The notes: generated by a model not told the origin, from the letters alone. 64,000 bases of DNA from Seiridium cupressi (GCA_036674765.1 JARVKI010000009.1:434001-498000); one strand, 5' to 3'; positions 13,133 to 26,213 are shown, counted from the first letter of the stretch. A program made the numbers and translations.

Positions 13133-16008
13133 TGCACACTGAAGGCTTGGACGAACCTGCCGTAAGCTACATCGTTGGGGAGCCTACCGCAATAATATGC
13201 TTTAAGACTCTTCTAGCTGTTAATTTAACGGCAGTTCACACAAATGGGCTATCATCGGCTCTAATTCAAGATATCACGGCTCTTGATACAGCAAGTCCCG
13301 AAGGTCGAATGATGTAGCATACATCATAGTGAATGCAATACGACTTCGTGCCTCTCCAATGACCTCAAGTTCTTATCTAGTGCATGAGGATAGCGATACA
13401 CCCTATTTCTATTCTCGAGGTCGGGTCGATATTATTATTTTATCCTTCCCCGATGGTACTTATAAACCACAATCTACAGAGATTTGACGGTTGCATCACT
13501 TACACTGTATATTCTTGACGCTGCCGCTGCCGCGTGGATGATTTTCGACTTTATCGCAGCCATGGAGTAAAAGTCGACGGGTTTAAAAACACACCCTTCA
13601 CCACCAAAATAGTTACACTGGTATTACTGTGTTTGGTATATTCACTTGTCAAAGTTCGTCTTAATCGCATCAGTATGATGTGCTACATCCGTGTCGGAGA
13701 TGTATGATTGTGGACTGAAACGTTGATGCTTTTCAACATCACGAGGCGCGACCTCTGATATGGATGCAAATACTGCAACTTTAGTAATGATGAAAGATCG
13801 GACTGGCTTCATTCGTAGGCCACCGACCCCCTTCCGGAGAACATGTACTGGAGTAGGAAGCCGGTAGTAGAACGATGGAGACCTAGAGAACTGGAAAATT
13901 ATCGTATATTTTGGGCAACGATTGCAGTTGTCTAACAGAGAATCTTCGCATTTTGCCATCAAATATGTGTAGGCTGCATTGATCCACATGACCTCCCACT
14001 TCGAAAAATAACACTAGTCATCACCAATCGAGTTTCAAAGCTACGGTATGGCTCTTTACTGGGTGATTTGAGGGGTGTTTCGTCGGAACTACCATCGCGG
14101 TTTTGCCAACCAAAGAATCAGACCATGCAATGCACCTGCAAAAGTGCTCGACGATGATAAATTTGCGGTTCTTCCAATATGTCTGATCACCGCCGAGCTG
14201 ACTCAATGGTCGCAAGGCATTCCCGAAAGACGTCAGTGGGATTATACAGAGGCGATGTGGTTATACCCTGTGTACATCGATCAAGTGACTCCGTTAACAG
14301 TCTCACAACTAAATCCAGGCTGTCAAACTCAACATCGAAAGTGTTGTCAAGCTCGAATTCGTATGGCTTGGGAACATGTGGTAGCATATGCCGCCGATCA
14401 ACCACCAGCCATGGCTCAACTCCCCTGTGAAACTAACCAGGTGTGTCATATAATGGCTAATAAAACATGGACTCCCGTGGCATTAGTCGGAACTGCTCGA
14501 CGGTCAGCTTGCTGGCTTAACGGGACAACGCCTAGCGTTGCGGTGCCGAAAAAATCACAAGGTGGTTTTTCACAGCCTCGGGTTCAGTTCCGGGGTGAGG
14601 TTTTTTGGCCTTTTTTTTTTATTTTAATTTATTTTTTCCTCTCCCCTCGCTCTCTCCCCTTTCCTCCCTTACTCTTTTGACAAAAGCGAACCACAGTATC
14701 ATAAATAACATCATCATAAGAACACACACATCGGTTCTACTCATCTGTGGCCGATGCAAACTCGTCCCATCATGAGAGACCCAAATTTGAACGGCCCCGT
14801 GCTCAGCGATCCAGCTTTGCAATATAAAATAAAACGGGACAGTGGGCTTCCTACTTTCACCACCAGTTTCGAGCGAGTCCTCCCAAAGGAAGAATTCAAG
14901 GCCAAGAACCAACGGCGTTTCCCGGTGGCGCACACATCATTGCCGGCGTACATAACGGACATATACAGAATCCCCACCAAGCGGGTTCTGGTCCGGCGCA
15001 TAGAAAGCTCACACACCCGTCTCACGATGTATATAGGATATTGACGGACTTATGACGACTGGTGGCCACTTGATACTACCTCACAAGAGAGCGACCGATC
15101 CTCCCCAAACGACAATACTGCACTGTGACCTGCTTGGATCTGCCTAACCGAGACAACACCTGTCTGTTGATTTTGAGTCCCGTTGCAAATCCATACAACT
15201 GAGATTCAGCATATCGAAATGGACATCAGGTTCCTACCAACGACTCCCTACCGACCGGATTAATCAGTGGGGAATTTCAGCGGCCAGGGGCTAATCACAG
15301 CGACCTTTGTGGAGGATGTGTCATGCTATTTCGATCCGTCAAGGAAGGCCAGTTCATTGAAGATGGGTCGGAAGCGTGCTTGAGATACTGAAAGACGAGA
15401 AACTCAGCATGTTGCTTAGCAATAGAGGACCTACTGTTTGTCTTGGAGCACGGATCGAAGTCAAGGATCTCCGCGATACGTAACATAAAACCTATCATAC
15501 CAAATATGTACATTGCTCCAAGGCCACTTATTGGTTGTCGCGTTTCTCCAAGAGTAAGGTAGGCAGGTAAAGCTTGGACATGTAGTAGAATCAATGGTGA
15601 TGGTGTTTGATTATCACTGATGAAAACTTCAAAAAGACAGAAAGGCATTTTACTTAAAATTTCAGCAATACTTGATTGAACTGTGATTTTATGCCCCTTC
15701 AACTTCTTTGCTGTGCTCAAATCCCTGAGTGAAGTATACGCACGTCTGTTGATTGCTGCATTGCTCAGTGTTACGATAAGATAAGGCCCAGTGGGGATAG
15801 GTTTTCGCGTCACGTCACAAACCCTGCATGCTGCTAAGCCTAAGATACGAACTAAAGTTTGGAGCTCTAGCAAAGCTTCCTGGCTTCTTTTATCCCACTT
15901 TCCCAAACGCAACACCTGCGACGGCACCTCGCTTCTTCAAAGTCGTACAGAACCCGGCCAGTCCAGGAGAAGAGCAGTCCCATGGTCGCTTGGTAGGCCG
16001 AAGACACC
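13133..16008. other. Intergenic, 2.9 kb, unresolved short ORFs
   Basis: No gene is supported. A pyrimidine-rich tract (about 14595-14680) precedes a 96-codon ATG frame at 14754-15044, an arrangement seen at fungal transcription starts, but the product is unrecognisable. Minus-strand frames at 13642-13989, 14021-14215 and 14187-14405 cannot be joined into one product. A 210-codon minus-strand frame (15295-15927) has no ATG in its first half and runs into the cwc27 promoter. Confidence 0.4.
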
Positions 16009-17640
16009 ATGTCGTCTATATACAATCTCGAGCCGCAGCCGACCGCTTCAGTCATCATTCACACAACGCAAGGCGACCTCTCCGTCGAGCTTTTCGCAAA
16101 GCAGACCCCCCTCACCTCGCGCAACTTCCTGCAATTGGCGCTCGACGGCTACTACGACAACACAATCTTCCATCGACTGGTACCGGGTTTCATTCTCCAA
16201 GGAGGAGATCCTACTGGCACTGGCAACGGTGGGGAGTCAATATACGATGGCGGTGCCCTGGACGGTGAGCTGGACCCATGGCCAGCGGATCAGCGACATG
16301 GAAAGAACGCCGGGCCTATGGGAGTCAACTTCAGAGACGAGTTTCATTCAAGATTGAAGTTCAACAGGAGGGGCTTGCTGGGTATGGCGAACGAAGGCAA
16401 GGCCGACTCGAATGGAAGCCAGTTCTTTTTCACTTTAGACAAGGCCAATGAGCTGGACAACAAAAACACGGTGTTCGGCAGGATTGTGGGCGATACGATC
16501 TACAACCTGGCACGCATGGGTGAGGCGGAGGTGGCAGAGGGCAGTGAGAGGCCCCTATATCCGATTAAGATTACGAGTATAGAGATTCTGGTCAATCCAT
16601 TCGGGGATATGAAGAAAAGGGAACGCGTGGCAAGACATAGTCAACCATCGGCGCCTACCGTCAAGAAGGAGAAGAAAAAACCAAAGGGCGGCAAGAAGCT
16701 GCTTAGCTTCGGCGACGACGAAGGGGAAGGTGAAGCAGCACCTGTCATAAAAAAGGCGAAATTCGACGCCAGGGTAGTTATGGACATTGACGAGGAGGAG
16801 CCATCGGAGCCCAAACCAACCAAGAGGAAAAAGGAAGAGACAGCAGTCAAAAAGTCAATACCTGTTCGGGAAGTACCGGTCAGCGCACCAAAACCAAGGT
16901 CACCTTCGCCACCACCCAAACGGGAGGTGGTAAAACCAAAATATGAGGAATATACGTCGCCCGAGCCAGAACCATCGAGAAAGTCAGCTTTGGAACGAGC
17001 AAATGAAGAGATTGCTGCCCTGAAAGCATCCATGAGAAGAGAGACCCATGCCGAACCCGTCAAGGAAGTAAAAAAGACCGGCATAGAACAGTTCATTCCA
17101 GAGACAGCAACACGAGGCAGAAAGCGGAGGAGGGGCGCCGGCGACGATACTATATCAGCTCCCGAGTACGCTCAGTTTGAAGACTTCAAGGCAAGATTAC
17201 GACAAGCGGCACCGCTCATGTCTGGGAAAGAAGACCCTAGAATGGATGTTGTGAAAGATACAAAATCTGAACCGGTAGGAATATCTGGAGCTGGAGATGA
17301 CGATGGTGAGGCGGAACTGTGCGACCTGCATTTTATTGCCAACTGCCAGAGCTGCAAGTCGTGGGCTGATGCCGAGAAGGAAGATGAGAGTGATGATGAA
17401 GGTTGGATGGGCCATGCCCTCAGCTTCGCTGCTGATAAGCTCGGTAAGGACTTGAACTATCGCAAGAAAGCTGAGGATGAGCTCGTAGTCATCGACCCGA
17501 GAGAGAAGGCTCGCACGCTCAAAGAGGAGAAGAAAGCCAAGGCCGAAGCGAGGGCTGGAGGCAGCGGGCGCGAATGGGATCAGGCGCGGAATGCAAAACT
17601 CGCAAGGCAGAGCGCGTTGGCTGGTAGGGGTGCCCGCTGA
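16009..17640 (+). CDS. cwc27: Spliceosomal cyclophilin Cwc27
   Basis: Single exon, 543 residues. Residues 10-185 form a cyclophilin-type peptidyl-prolyl isomerase domain (TIFHRLVPGFILQGGD, then FRDEFHSRLKFNRRGLLGMA and NGSQFFFTL). The remainder is a Lys/Glu-rich disordered tail with a conserved C-terminal block. This two-part layout and the ELDNKNTVFG loop match Cwc27/NY-CO-10, a protein of the activated spliceosome in the nucleus. The Arg and Phe of the isomerase site are kept (FHRLVPGF). The usual Trp of the site is replaced by Glu, as is known for Cwc27, and the usual His before the VFG is Asn, so prolyl isomerase activity is doubtful and a scaffold role more likely. The start is the first ATG of a frame that begins directly with the domain. 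Confidence 0.93.
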   Translation: MSSIYNLEPQPTASVIIHTTQGDLSVELFAKQTPLTSRNFLQLALDGYYDNTIFHRLVPGFILQGGDPTGTGNGGESIYDGGALDGELDPWPADQRHGKNAGPMGVNFRDEFHSRLKFNRRGLLGMANEGKADSNGSQFFFTLDKANELDNKNTVFGRIVGDTIYNLARMGEAEVAEGSERPLYPIKITSIEILVNPFGDMKKRERVARHSQPSAPTVKKEKKKPKGGKKLLSFGDDEGEGEAAPVIKKAKFDARVVMDIDEEEPSEPKPTKRKKEETAVKKSIPVREVPVSAPKPRSPSPPPKREVVKPKYEEYTSPEPEPSRKSALERANEEIAALKASMRRETHAEPVKEVKKTGIEQFIPETATRGRKRRRGAGDDTISAPEYAQFEDFKARLRQAAPLMSGKEDPRMDVVKDTKSEPVGISGAGDDDGEAELCDLHFIANCQSCKSWADAEKEDESDDEGWMGHALSFAADKLGKDLNYRKKAEDELVVIDPREKARTLKEEKKAKAEARAGGSGREWDQARNAKLARQSALAGRGAR

Positions 17641-20600
17641 ATTACATAGTTGGTGTGCATACCAACGGAGTCAAATGATACCCCCACATACCGAAACGAT
17701 CGGCACTTTATGTGAATCTATGTTTTCATCGGTCTTCATTGTTCCCTGTCATCTTGTTTTGAATAAGCTTTATTCCAACAAGGTTATACTGGATCTGCGA
17801 TGTCACGGTTCGAGGCTACGGTCACATGCTTGGTCCCAACTATAGGATGGTTATTGAAAATTTAAAGTTGCTGAATAATCCTTTTGTCGAAGTTATAATC
17901 GTTTGTATATATACGTATGTTCTGATTAAAAACTTTACTTCCCATTGGCGAGATGACTCAGTCAGTTGCCTACAACATGTCGAGGGTAACATGTTAAGAG
18001 GTCTTCTTATTCTTTTCTTTCTTTCTCGGATTGCCGGTCTTTTTGTGAGCAAGTGAGGACAGGGTGTGTTCCTTTTGTCCAATCTGATTCTGACCAACAG
18101 ATACTCAAGTTTCATCGCAAGCATGTTTCCTGCCCCGACGGTTTCGACCTGGAGGAGATTTGCACATCATAGACATCCAAGTATGGGGTTCATGAGATGG
18201 TGTTAGGAAATTTGCATAGAACTAAGTGCACTGGATCAGGTATGCTGCACATAGTACGTACGGTATGCCAGATTGCTTCCGCTTGATGAATACTCAAAAC
18301 TATGTTATTGTTGCGTCGTCATCAATCATAAAAGTGCCTTACATTGGCGTGCTTGAACTTCCATCATCCTGTCTTGATCTTCTGGCTTTGGTATGCCGTT
18401 TCTCCGAAAGCCAGTCCTCTGCTCGTGCTACAGAACTTCCAGACCGCCCCTTGTTTTCCACAGCGCTTTGAATGATGCTCCGCTAACTCTCGACTCTATT
18501 TCAACTAGAAACTCACCGTCGAAGATGTCTTCGGCTGAGGGTCTGTCTCCCGGAAGCCAACATAAAACCTTCCGGACAAAGGCAATGGGCAACGCTTGGT
18601 CCCTGCCCTTGAGCCGTCTCTCGCGACGAGCTAAGCTGGCCAATGAGGGAACCAGCCAGTTTTATATGGCGAGGGCTAAGAGGCTAGAGGGATATTTTTC
18701 TTGGGTTGCAGAGCGTAGCATAGTAAACTACGAGGCAGACCGGGTAGCTAGATTGGTTAAGACGATATCACCTTAACGCCTACAGAATGATATGTTCCGG
18801 GCTATGATCTCGACTGTCGGTGTAATGATGACGAAAGTAGACCATCAAGATGCCGTTACTACTGATGTCTTCTTGAGAGCTACATATTGCCTTGAATTGT
18901 TGAAATATGTCAAAGCTCCTTGTTGGTTCCCAACCGCAGCTTCCGTCTATCCCGAAATTGGAGATTTCGTACACCTAGAATCAACATTTCTTTGTCTATA
19001 AGCTTACTTAAGTGACTAACACATCTAGGATAGTCCTAGTTATCTTACTAAATTTGAAGGTGCTGGTTTTACCTGTTGTTGTTGTTGCATCGGCACATGC
19101 GTTGTTTGCGCCGATCATGGTTATGTAATTGGCTATTGGCGACAGGGCAGATCCCATGGTATTCGGCAATTGTATTACCTCGACCCATGCCCACGGTGAT
19201 TTACTAGCGAGCATTTGCGACCGTGCTATTATGCACTGCCGCTTCTCAGGCTCTAGGAACATTATGAGGATCGCGAATATTACTTATTATTATGCTAGGG
19301 ATCTTTTAATACTACTCGTAGCTAATGGTTTTATATGTGTAAACCTCATGACTAATACACGATCCGTTGATAGCGGAGTTTGCCGCACGTTTGTTGACAG
19401 GCAGAACCTCCGAGAGGTTATTCACAACTCTAGGCATATGTAGGCCCGATATAGGCTGGACATGGCTCCGGCAGCCTGCTGTGCTACTATTTGGATATCC
19501 ACATTTCACGCTCCGATACATATTGAAATCAAAGACATCATCCTCGACCCACGTCACCCCACCAGAGCCTGGCAACCAATGCCCTGGATCAATATAGGAC
19601 TGCCTCGGAAGCCGATTGTGAAAGGATTGCAGTATGGAGGGGAAGAGAGAAATGAACGTTTCATTGACATCAGTCAGTTATTCGACCATCAGATATACAT
19701 GGAGCAGCTTTGAGCAGCTTGGTAGCTACGTAGTACAACAACTAATTCAGTGTGTATGGCCGCGGCTGCCAGCTGCTTATAGGAAAAGATGCGGAGGCTC
19801 TTTTCGGTGCTTTAGCTCCGGCAGTCACGTCAAGTCGGCAGCAGGTACACGTCAAGGATCCGCAATGGCAACCAGGAGGAAATAGACGGGGAAATCGGCT
19901 GAAAAAAAAAATCGAAAACCATCCGATAGTCCCCTGCAAGAAGCAACCTTTGATCAAGCACCCCCGACTCAGGCTGGGCAGGCTGTCGGGACATTTCGTC
20001 TGTCTCTTTTTCTGCCTATATTCAGTAGTTTGGAACTGGGCGACGACCCAAGACTCAAGACTCGGACACAAGAGTGCACGATGTCCTTCTTCTCACCATT
20101 TGACTGGGAAAGACATTGGTTTCCAGAGCTTTTGTTGCGATATGCCTCCGAGACAGCCTAGTCTACTTGTGAACAATTTTATAGGTTACATAGTTTCTCG
20201 CAGCAGTTTTGCACAATAGCATGGCTTCGCTACACTGCGTCAAGGCTCGGCCGGCGGTGAACACAATACTGGCTACATTATCCACTCTGTCGCAGGCCAA
20301 TGGGGTGAGCAGAGTGGCAGCATGGCCCAGTCGGAATTGGAGCTGGGAGGTTTTGGACGCCAAGGAAGCTGAGCCTCTGATGAGACTGTTTTGGCCCGTG
20401 CCATCCTGTACCTAGGCGTTGGACACCCGTACCAGGCCAAGCTCGGGTCACTTAATCAGCCCCAGCTTTGGCCAGCCAGTCAAAATCTCAGTCGTCCAAA
20501 GCTTTCCTTGACAAGCCTAAAAAAGAAGTGTCCGCGACATCCAAGTTTTGCGACCGACTCTTGCGGGGAGAAAACAACGGGCCTTTTTGCTCCCCGGTCT

Positions 20601-21329
20601 CAGAGAAAAAATATACCTACCTTCTTCCAGCCCGGAAAGCCTTCCCTAGAGACATTCCCGTCTCTGCTCTGCCTGGGGCGTAGGGAGGAGGCTGACGGTT
20701 TTTCAGGCATCCAGAGCTGATTCACCTTCCCGCTTGCGACCTCTTTGGCCAGTGCTTGATAGTTTATTATATAGCGCCTCGCAGAACGCAACGTGGGGTG
20801 GATGGGCTTTACTCGACTACCGCTGGAACCCACCACCGATATCCATTGCAACAGATTAGCAAAAATAAATCACGAGGAAGCACTTTTGAGAGAATCACGT
20901 ACCCCAAACCCGAGTTCGAGAACCGACCCCGCGCCGCGCCCTGCATCTTTGCGCATCTGCGACCGAAGCCCAATTGGCGACGTGTAGCCTTGGACGCCTC
21001 GCCCAGGCACAGTCTCGCCTAGCACGGAATCGCATACCTGTCGGTCAGCCTGCTGGAGCCTCGTGGTATCCGGTGCGCGCAACGCGAGAAGCCCTACCAT
21101 CGTCCTCGAATTACTATCCGCCCCCATAGCCTGACCTTGTCCTGCGACATATCCTTCGGATAACGCCAAAGAACGACTCCAGCATCGCATTCATCACCTA
21201 TCTTATCCACGTCGACCGGAAACCTTCCGGTCCTCCCGCGCAACAGCCGATTACCAAGTGCTCGAGTCGGGGTGTCAGTGCTGGCGGCGCAAGTCGATAT
21301 AGTAGAGCACATCGGCGGAAACTGTCCCT
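17641..21329. other. Intergenic, 3.7 kb, no gene seen
   Basis: Only short overlapping open frames. The best is an 83-codon ATG frame ending at 18776 (Arg-rich, unrecognised) and a frame at 19752-20219 with no domain. The last kilobase is the likely promoter and leader of hsf1, with a CT-rich stretch near 20610-20660. I could not assign RNA genes or mobile elements. Confidence 0.4.
20915..20922 (+). promoter_or_regulatory. Possible minimal heat-shock element
   Basis: TTCGAGAA is two inverted units of the heat-shock element (nTTCnnGAAn), about 410 bp before the hsf1 ATG. Only two units are present, so this may be chance. Autoregulation of Hsf genes is known, which is the reason for listing it. 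Confidence 0.2.
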
Positions 21330-23644
21330 ATGATCTACCACCAGCCGCCCTACCAATCTCCATATATGCAGTCTCTCCAGACACTACACTATCCGATGTC
21401 TTCGCCAACAAACCCGTCTAGGAAACGTCGAGCACCAGGAAGCGTACCTACGTCGATGCCAGCTCCGTACTTTCCCCCCTCAACCTCTGCAGACCAGTCA
21501 GCATCGTGGAATGCGAATAATTTGAACTTTATGGAGAACTCAGCGAATGCGAACCCATACGGCATGATGCCTTCTCCACGGCAGGCGCAGTTCACGCAGC
21601 AGGGCATACCCATAGCAACACCGTCGACTACCTTAGCAAGAAGGGGCATGAATAATCAACTGGTTGCGGCCAGTAGGCCATATAATCCACCACAAAGCGA
21701 GGTATGGCCAAGTTTTGGGGATGACAGCCTTATTCCACAACAAAATGGAGGCAATGCAGCGGACGAGCATGATAATGTTGAATTGTTGGAAGAGAAGGCT
21801 CAAAAGGCAAAGAGGGAAGCTCAGGCGAAGCGGAAGCAGATACCGCCTTTTGTGCAGAAACTGAATAGGTAAGTGACTCTCATGATAGCTGGCTTTTCTG
21901 CTCCTGAAGATCCATGCTAATTGTTCCCAGCTTTCTTGAAACTTCCAAAAACACGGAGTTGATCCGCTGGTCAGAGAAAGGCGACTCATTTATCGTCCTC
22001 GATGAGGATGAATTCGCAAAAACTCTTATTCCGGAGCTCTTCAAGCACAACAACTATGCATCTTTTGTCCGGCAGCTCAACATGTATGGCTTCCACAAGA
22101 AGGTTGGCCTATCAGACAACTCCATGAAAGCAAGTGAGCGGAAAAACAAGAGCCCGAGCGAGTATTACAATCCATACTTCCGCCGTGGGCATCCCAATCT
22201 TCTCTGGCTCATCAACAAGCCCAAGAGTGGTTCCTCCAAGAAGAAGGGCAAGCGTGGAGATGAGCCGGATGGTGACAGTGAGGAAGATATCGTTGAGGAT
22301 GCCGTGCTTGGGACGAATTTTAACCAGCAAAATGTTGCTGCAAATCGCGCCTTGCCAGCGCCAGAAACTGGGGCATTGTCCAGAAAGGACCTGACTGTAG
22401 TTCGCGATCAAATGGCAACCTTGCAAGAGCAGCAGAGAAACATTCACGAAGTGATTAGCCGGTTGCGGCGCGAACACGTCCAGCTTGTCACGCAGGCGAG
22501 ACAGTTTCAGGATCAACACAACAGGCACGAACAGTCAATAAACGCCATTCTCTCATTTCTGGCCAATGTATTTAAGGGGAAGATTGACCCGAATGGAGAG
22601 ATCTTCAACATAAACGATTTGTTCAGCGGTATCATGTCTAGTGGTCAAATACCTCAGAGCCAACAGAGTGGCACAGTGGTCGACTTGGGGGAATGGGAAC
22701 AACAGCAGCCGGCGATGGCACAAGATATGTCAGCAACGCCCAAGAGGCCGCAACGCCTCCTACCGCCGATCCCTCAGGATGTTGCAATCAAGCGCTCTGC
22801 TTCGGCAAGTACTACGCCGGCGCCTTTCACCCACGGTCAGCCTCAGATGGGCACAGTTACCGAGCTCTTCGACAGCCCAAGTGAATCGGCCCCGACACCG
22901 TCTCATATCATCGAAGAGCTCAACGCCAATCCCCAAGAGGGTATGATGAGACTGATGCAGGACGTAAACTCCAATGCCAACAATAGCAACAATTCCGCCC
23001 CTGTGCCTGATGTCAGAAATGCACCGACCATGACCAATGACCAGAGGAACCGGATGTTGAGCCTCATGTCGACGCACAATAACGGTGTCGCAACTGCTCC
23101 CACGGCACCTGCGTTTGGTGCTTCACCGCCCGAGCCTCCAATGGCGGCACCAGCCCAAGCTAATCCGACTTCTTTATCACCCATCATGGGCTCGTCTCTA
23201 CCGCCTCCGTCAATGTCAAGGATATCTCAAACGCAAGATGAGATTGAACAGCTTCAGCGACTACAGGAGGAACAGAGTCACAAATTGGATGAGCTCAGCA
23301 GCCTCCTGGGGCCTTACAGCCCCTCTGGCCGAATTCCAGGGCTCGAGGAGAACGGTCAATATTTCGACGACAATATCGATTTCGGCCAATATCTGGACTC
23401 GAATGCATACAATGCGGATGGCCTGCCCAATGACTTTGACTTCGGCACCACCAATTTCGACAACACCAATCTAGACAGCATCAATACTGATAATCTCTTC
23501 GCTGACACGACAAATGGCGCTGGCCGAATAGTCGAGACGAATACTCCCAGCCACAAGTCCCCAAGTCCTAGCGGCACCGAGGAGTCGAGGGAAGAATTCG
23601 AAGATAGTCCGGGCCGTGCTGCCAAGAGACAGCGGAAGGACTAG
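21330..23644 (+). CDS. hsf1: Heat-shock transcription factor Hsf1
   Basis: Exons 21330-21868 and 21931-23644 with a 62-bp phase-2 intron (gtaagt...cccag), giving 750 residues. The winged-helix DNA-binding domain spans about residues 170-285 and is cut by the intron after IPPFVQKLN. Its recognition helix reads YASFVRQLNMYGFHK. A coiled-coil HR-A/B trimerisation region follows at about 330-395 (heptad hydrophobics after DLTVVRDQM). The long C-terminus is acidic and Asn-rich, ending in FDFGTTNFDNTNLDSIN-type segments expected of an activation domain. It should bind nGAAn arrays as a trimer in the nucleus and control chaperone genes. The domain is the Hsf1 type, not the Skn7 or Sfl1 type, because it lacks a receiver domain and keeps the Hsf coiled coil right after the DNA-binding domain. 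Confidence 0.95.
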
Positions 23645-24681
23645 TGCAAGAGAGGTGACGGCAACCTTTGATTGAGTCGAGGTTGGGGGTTCTGCATTAC
23701 TTGAGGAGCGTAGCAGTGATGATACCACGAAGCCTGCCATGGACATTCGTTCCGGCAATTTGGTGTTTTGGGCGTTATGTGATTTCTCCTGGTGGAGGGC
23801 AAGGTGTGACAGGCACTGGTTGGTAGAAGGTTTGTGTGGGAAAACAGCGATGGTGGGCAGGGCATCAGTATGCCCTTAGTATGAACTACCTATCACAATT
23901 ACAATCATTAGAGTTTAGTGCGGCTTAGAATCCGTAATAGATCCAACAAGACTCCGATCCGTTCTTCATGTTCATGCTCTCTCATTATCATCTGCACAAG
24001 GGAACCGAATCTCCGTCTAATCAATCCATAATTATCAAATATCAACTAAGGATTCTCCCGGCGGCATAAATAGAAGGTATGTCCTTCCAGCTTAGACACA
24101 AATCTAGAACTGAATGTACTAATAATGCGGGTTGTTAGCCGACCACTGAGACGACCGGAGTAGTCGCCTCGCTACCACTCCCCAGAGTTTATAGAGTTGT
24201 CGGGCTGTCGATGCGAGGTCCGAAGCGCCTTAGTCACTTCACGACATTTGTCATTGGGCGATGGGATCAGATCCCCACTCACTTACAAGTGGACTCGACT
24301 AATTAACTAGTTAGGTACCATAACACCCTATTGATGACCTGGCAAGAGGCCTTTCAACACCTCGCAGACGGCGCAGCTAACTTGAAATATTTCCGTCGGT
24401 TGGGTCTACGGTCAGTTCGGATCCACAGCCATGCCTTACTGAGCCCACCAAATCGGAGGAATAGATAGTAGGAGTACACGGCAGGGATATGGCTAGTCGG
24501 CACGATACCAATCCGATGTCGAATGTCTTCATCTTTGATTATGAAGCCATGATAGTTTCAGCCTGCTTACAACAGCAAGCTGTCTGAGAGGATTCAAATC
24601 ATGGCCTGGAACTTGAAATATTAAAGGGGGTGTTCCGAGGCCGAATGATGTTGACGAAAGCCGCTTCATGTAGAGCACACA
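23645..24681. other. Intergenic, 1.0 kb, no gene seen
   Basis: 3' region of hsf1 followed by sequence without usable open frames. The frame of the next gene is open from 24655 but holds no ATG before its conserved domain. Confidence 0.5.
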
Positions 24682-26050
24682 TTGAATACAGACAAAGAGC
24701 AGAACTCGTTAGAAACCCGAACAGTCACCATTCCTTCCTTCGATACCATCTTGGAAACTGCAGTGGCAGAGAAAGACATCCCTGGGGCCGTGATGCTAGC
24801 AAAGAATAAGTCCGGTCAGTATCTTGCCACATCTCTACATTTGCTATCTCATTTTTGCTCATGTCCTATGTTACTTCTAGGAACCTTTAACTTCGCGAAG
24901 TCCATCGGTCTTCAATCTCCGCTGTCCGACCCAAGCACGCCATACAATCCATCCACCGTCCTGGAACTGGCCTCGATGACTAAACTCATCACCAGCATCG
25001 CCCCTCTGCAACTAGTCGAGCGCGGGCTTGTAACCCTGAACCAAGACCTCGCCTCTATCCTGCCCTCCTTCGCCTCACAAGACATCCTGGCCGGATTCGA
25101 CGCCGATGGAAAACCCCAGCTGCACAAGCGCCAGAATCCCATCACGCTTCGCTATCTCCTGACGCACAGCGCCGGTGCCGGGTATACGCTCCTCCCGGGA
25201 AACGACCTGGCGGAATACCGAACTCGGGTCCAGAAGAGGGATCTCGTCGAAGGTGCGACAGTAGACGCACGCTTTGACACCCCTCTGCTCTATGAGCCAG
25301 GAGAGGGATGGGCGTACAGCTCGTCCATCGACCGGGCGGGCCAGGTGGTCGAGAAGGTCTCCGGGCTGAACCTGGAGGAGTACCTCCGAACCAACGTCTT
25401 CGAGCCGCTGGGTATCAGCACCGGGATGTTCTGGCCCGACAAGAATATCAGCAGGGATTCGAGAGCGGCAGTCACATTCCGTGACCCGGAGACCGGCTAC
25501 GTGGTCGAGAAGCCCGGCGCGCCGTCGCTAGTCACTGGAGCGACCGAGTGCTTTGGTGGCCAGGGGCTGTACATGTCCTCGGAGGACTACCTCAAGATCC
25601 TGTACTCTATCCTTGTAGATGATGGGAAGCTGTTGTTAGTCGGGAGACAAGTAAGATGATGTTCGTGCCGCAGCTGACTAAGGAGAGCAAGGCCAGCTTG
25701 TTGCACCTCTTGGAGGATCCCAGCTGGGCCGTGGGCGAGTTCCCGAGGACGGACGAGTATGACTGGAGTTTTGGTGGAATCTTGGTCGACGGGGATAGCC
25801 ATGAGTGGAGGCAAAGGGGCACGTTGATCTGGAGTGGGGCGGCGAATTTGTTCTGGGTGAGTACTTTGAACATGGACCTAAGGATACGGCCTTATCAAAA
25901 AATGTGCTAACTAGTCTTTAGTTTGTTGACAGAGAAGCCGGTCTCTGTGGTGTCTTCGGAACCCAGGTCTACCCTGCAGGAGACGAAAAGGTCAGGAAAG
26001 TGATACCAGCTTTCGAGAAGAGGATGTACAGGCTGGCTGCGAGTCACTAA
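24682..26050 (+). pseudogene. LovD/EstB-like serine hydrolase, probably broken
   Basis: A beta-lactamase-fold hydrolase or acyltransferase of the EstB/LovD type. Segments are 24682-24814, 24881-about 25635, about 25638-25856 and 25922-26050, with introns 24815-24880 (66 bp) and 25857-25921 (65 bp). The SxxK nucleophile motif (LASMTKL), the Tyr motif (GWAYSSSIDRAG) and the C-terminal RGTLIWSGAANLFW segment are all present. Two faults are seen. The frame has no ATG upstream of the conserved start (only TTG at 24682). After DDGKLL the frame shifts, near 25632-25640, where two extra bases (or one missing) move the C-terminal quarter to another frame. The only GT-AG pair spanning the shift would be a 25-bp intron, too short. 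Either a young pseudogene or an assembly error. If intact it would hydrolyse or transfer acyl esters; the substrate is unknown. Confidence 0.8.
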
Positions 26051-26213
26051 GGCTGGTTTGCTGAAGGTTCGTGTGATATGTTGGATTCTTAATATGAACC
26101 AATGTAATTGTATGTTGACAGACCGTCACTGATTTTATTGCGGTGGGTGTAACATGGACTAGAATGGAATAGGATTCACTGCAGACGGCATGCTAGATAT
26201 TTGCTATATCATG

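Noticed and set aside
13642..14405. Three adjacent minus-strand frames that might form one spliced gene
   Set aside because: No consistent GT-AG joins or family likeness; the frames cannot be merged without assumptions.
15295..15927. 210-codon minus-strand frame
   Set aside because: Begins with GTG and has no ATG for almost half of its length; it also runs into the cwc27 upstream region and has no domain.
25615..25639. GT...AG pair that would repair the hydrolase reading frame as an intron
   Set aside because: Only 25 bp, below the minimum for spliceosomal introns, and it would remove conserved residues.
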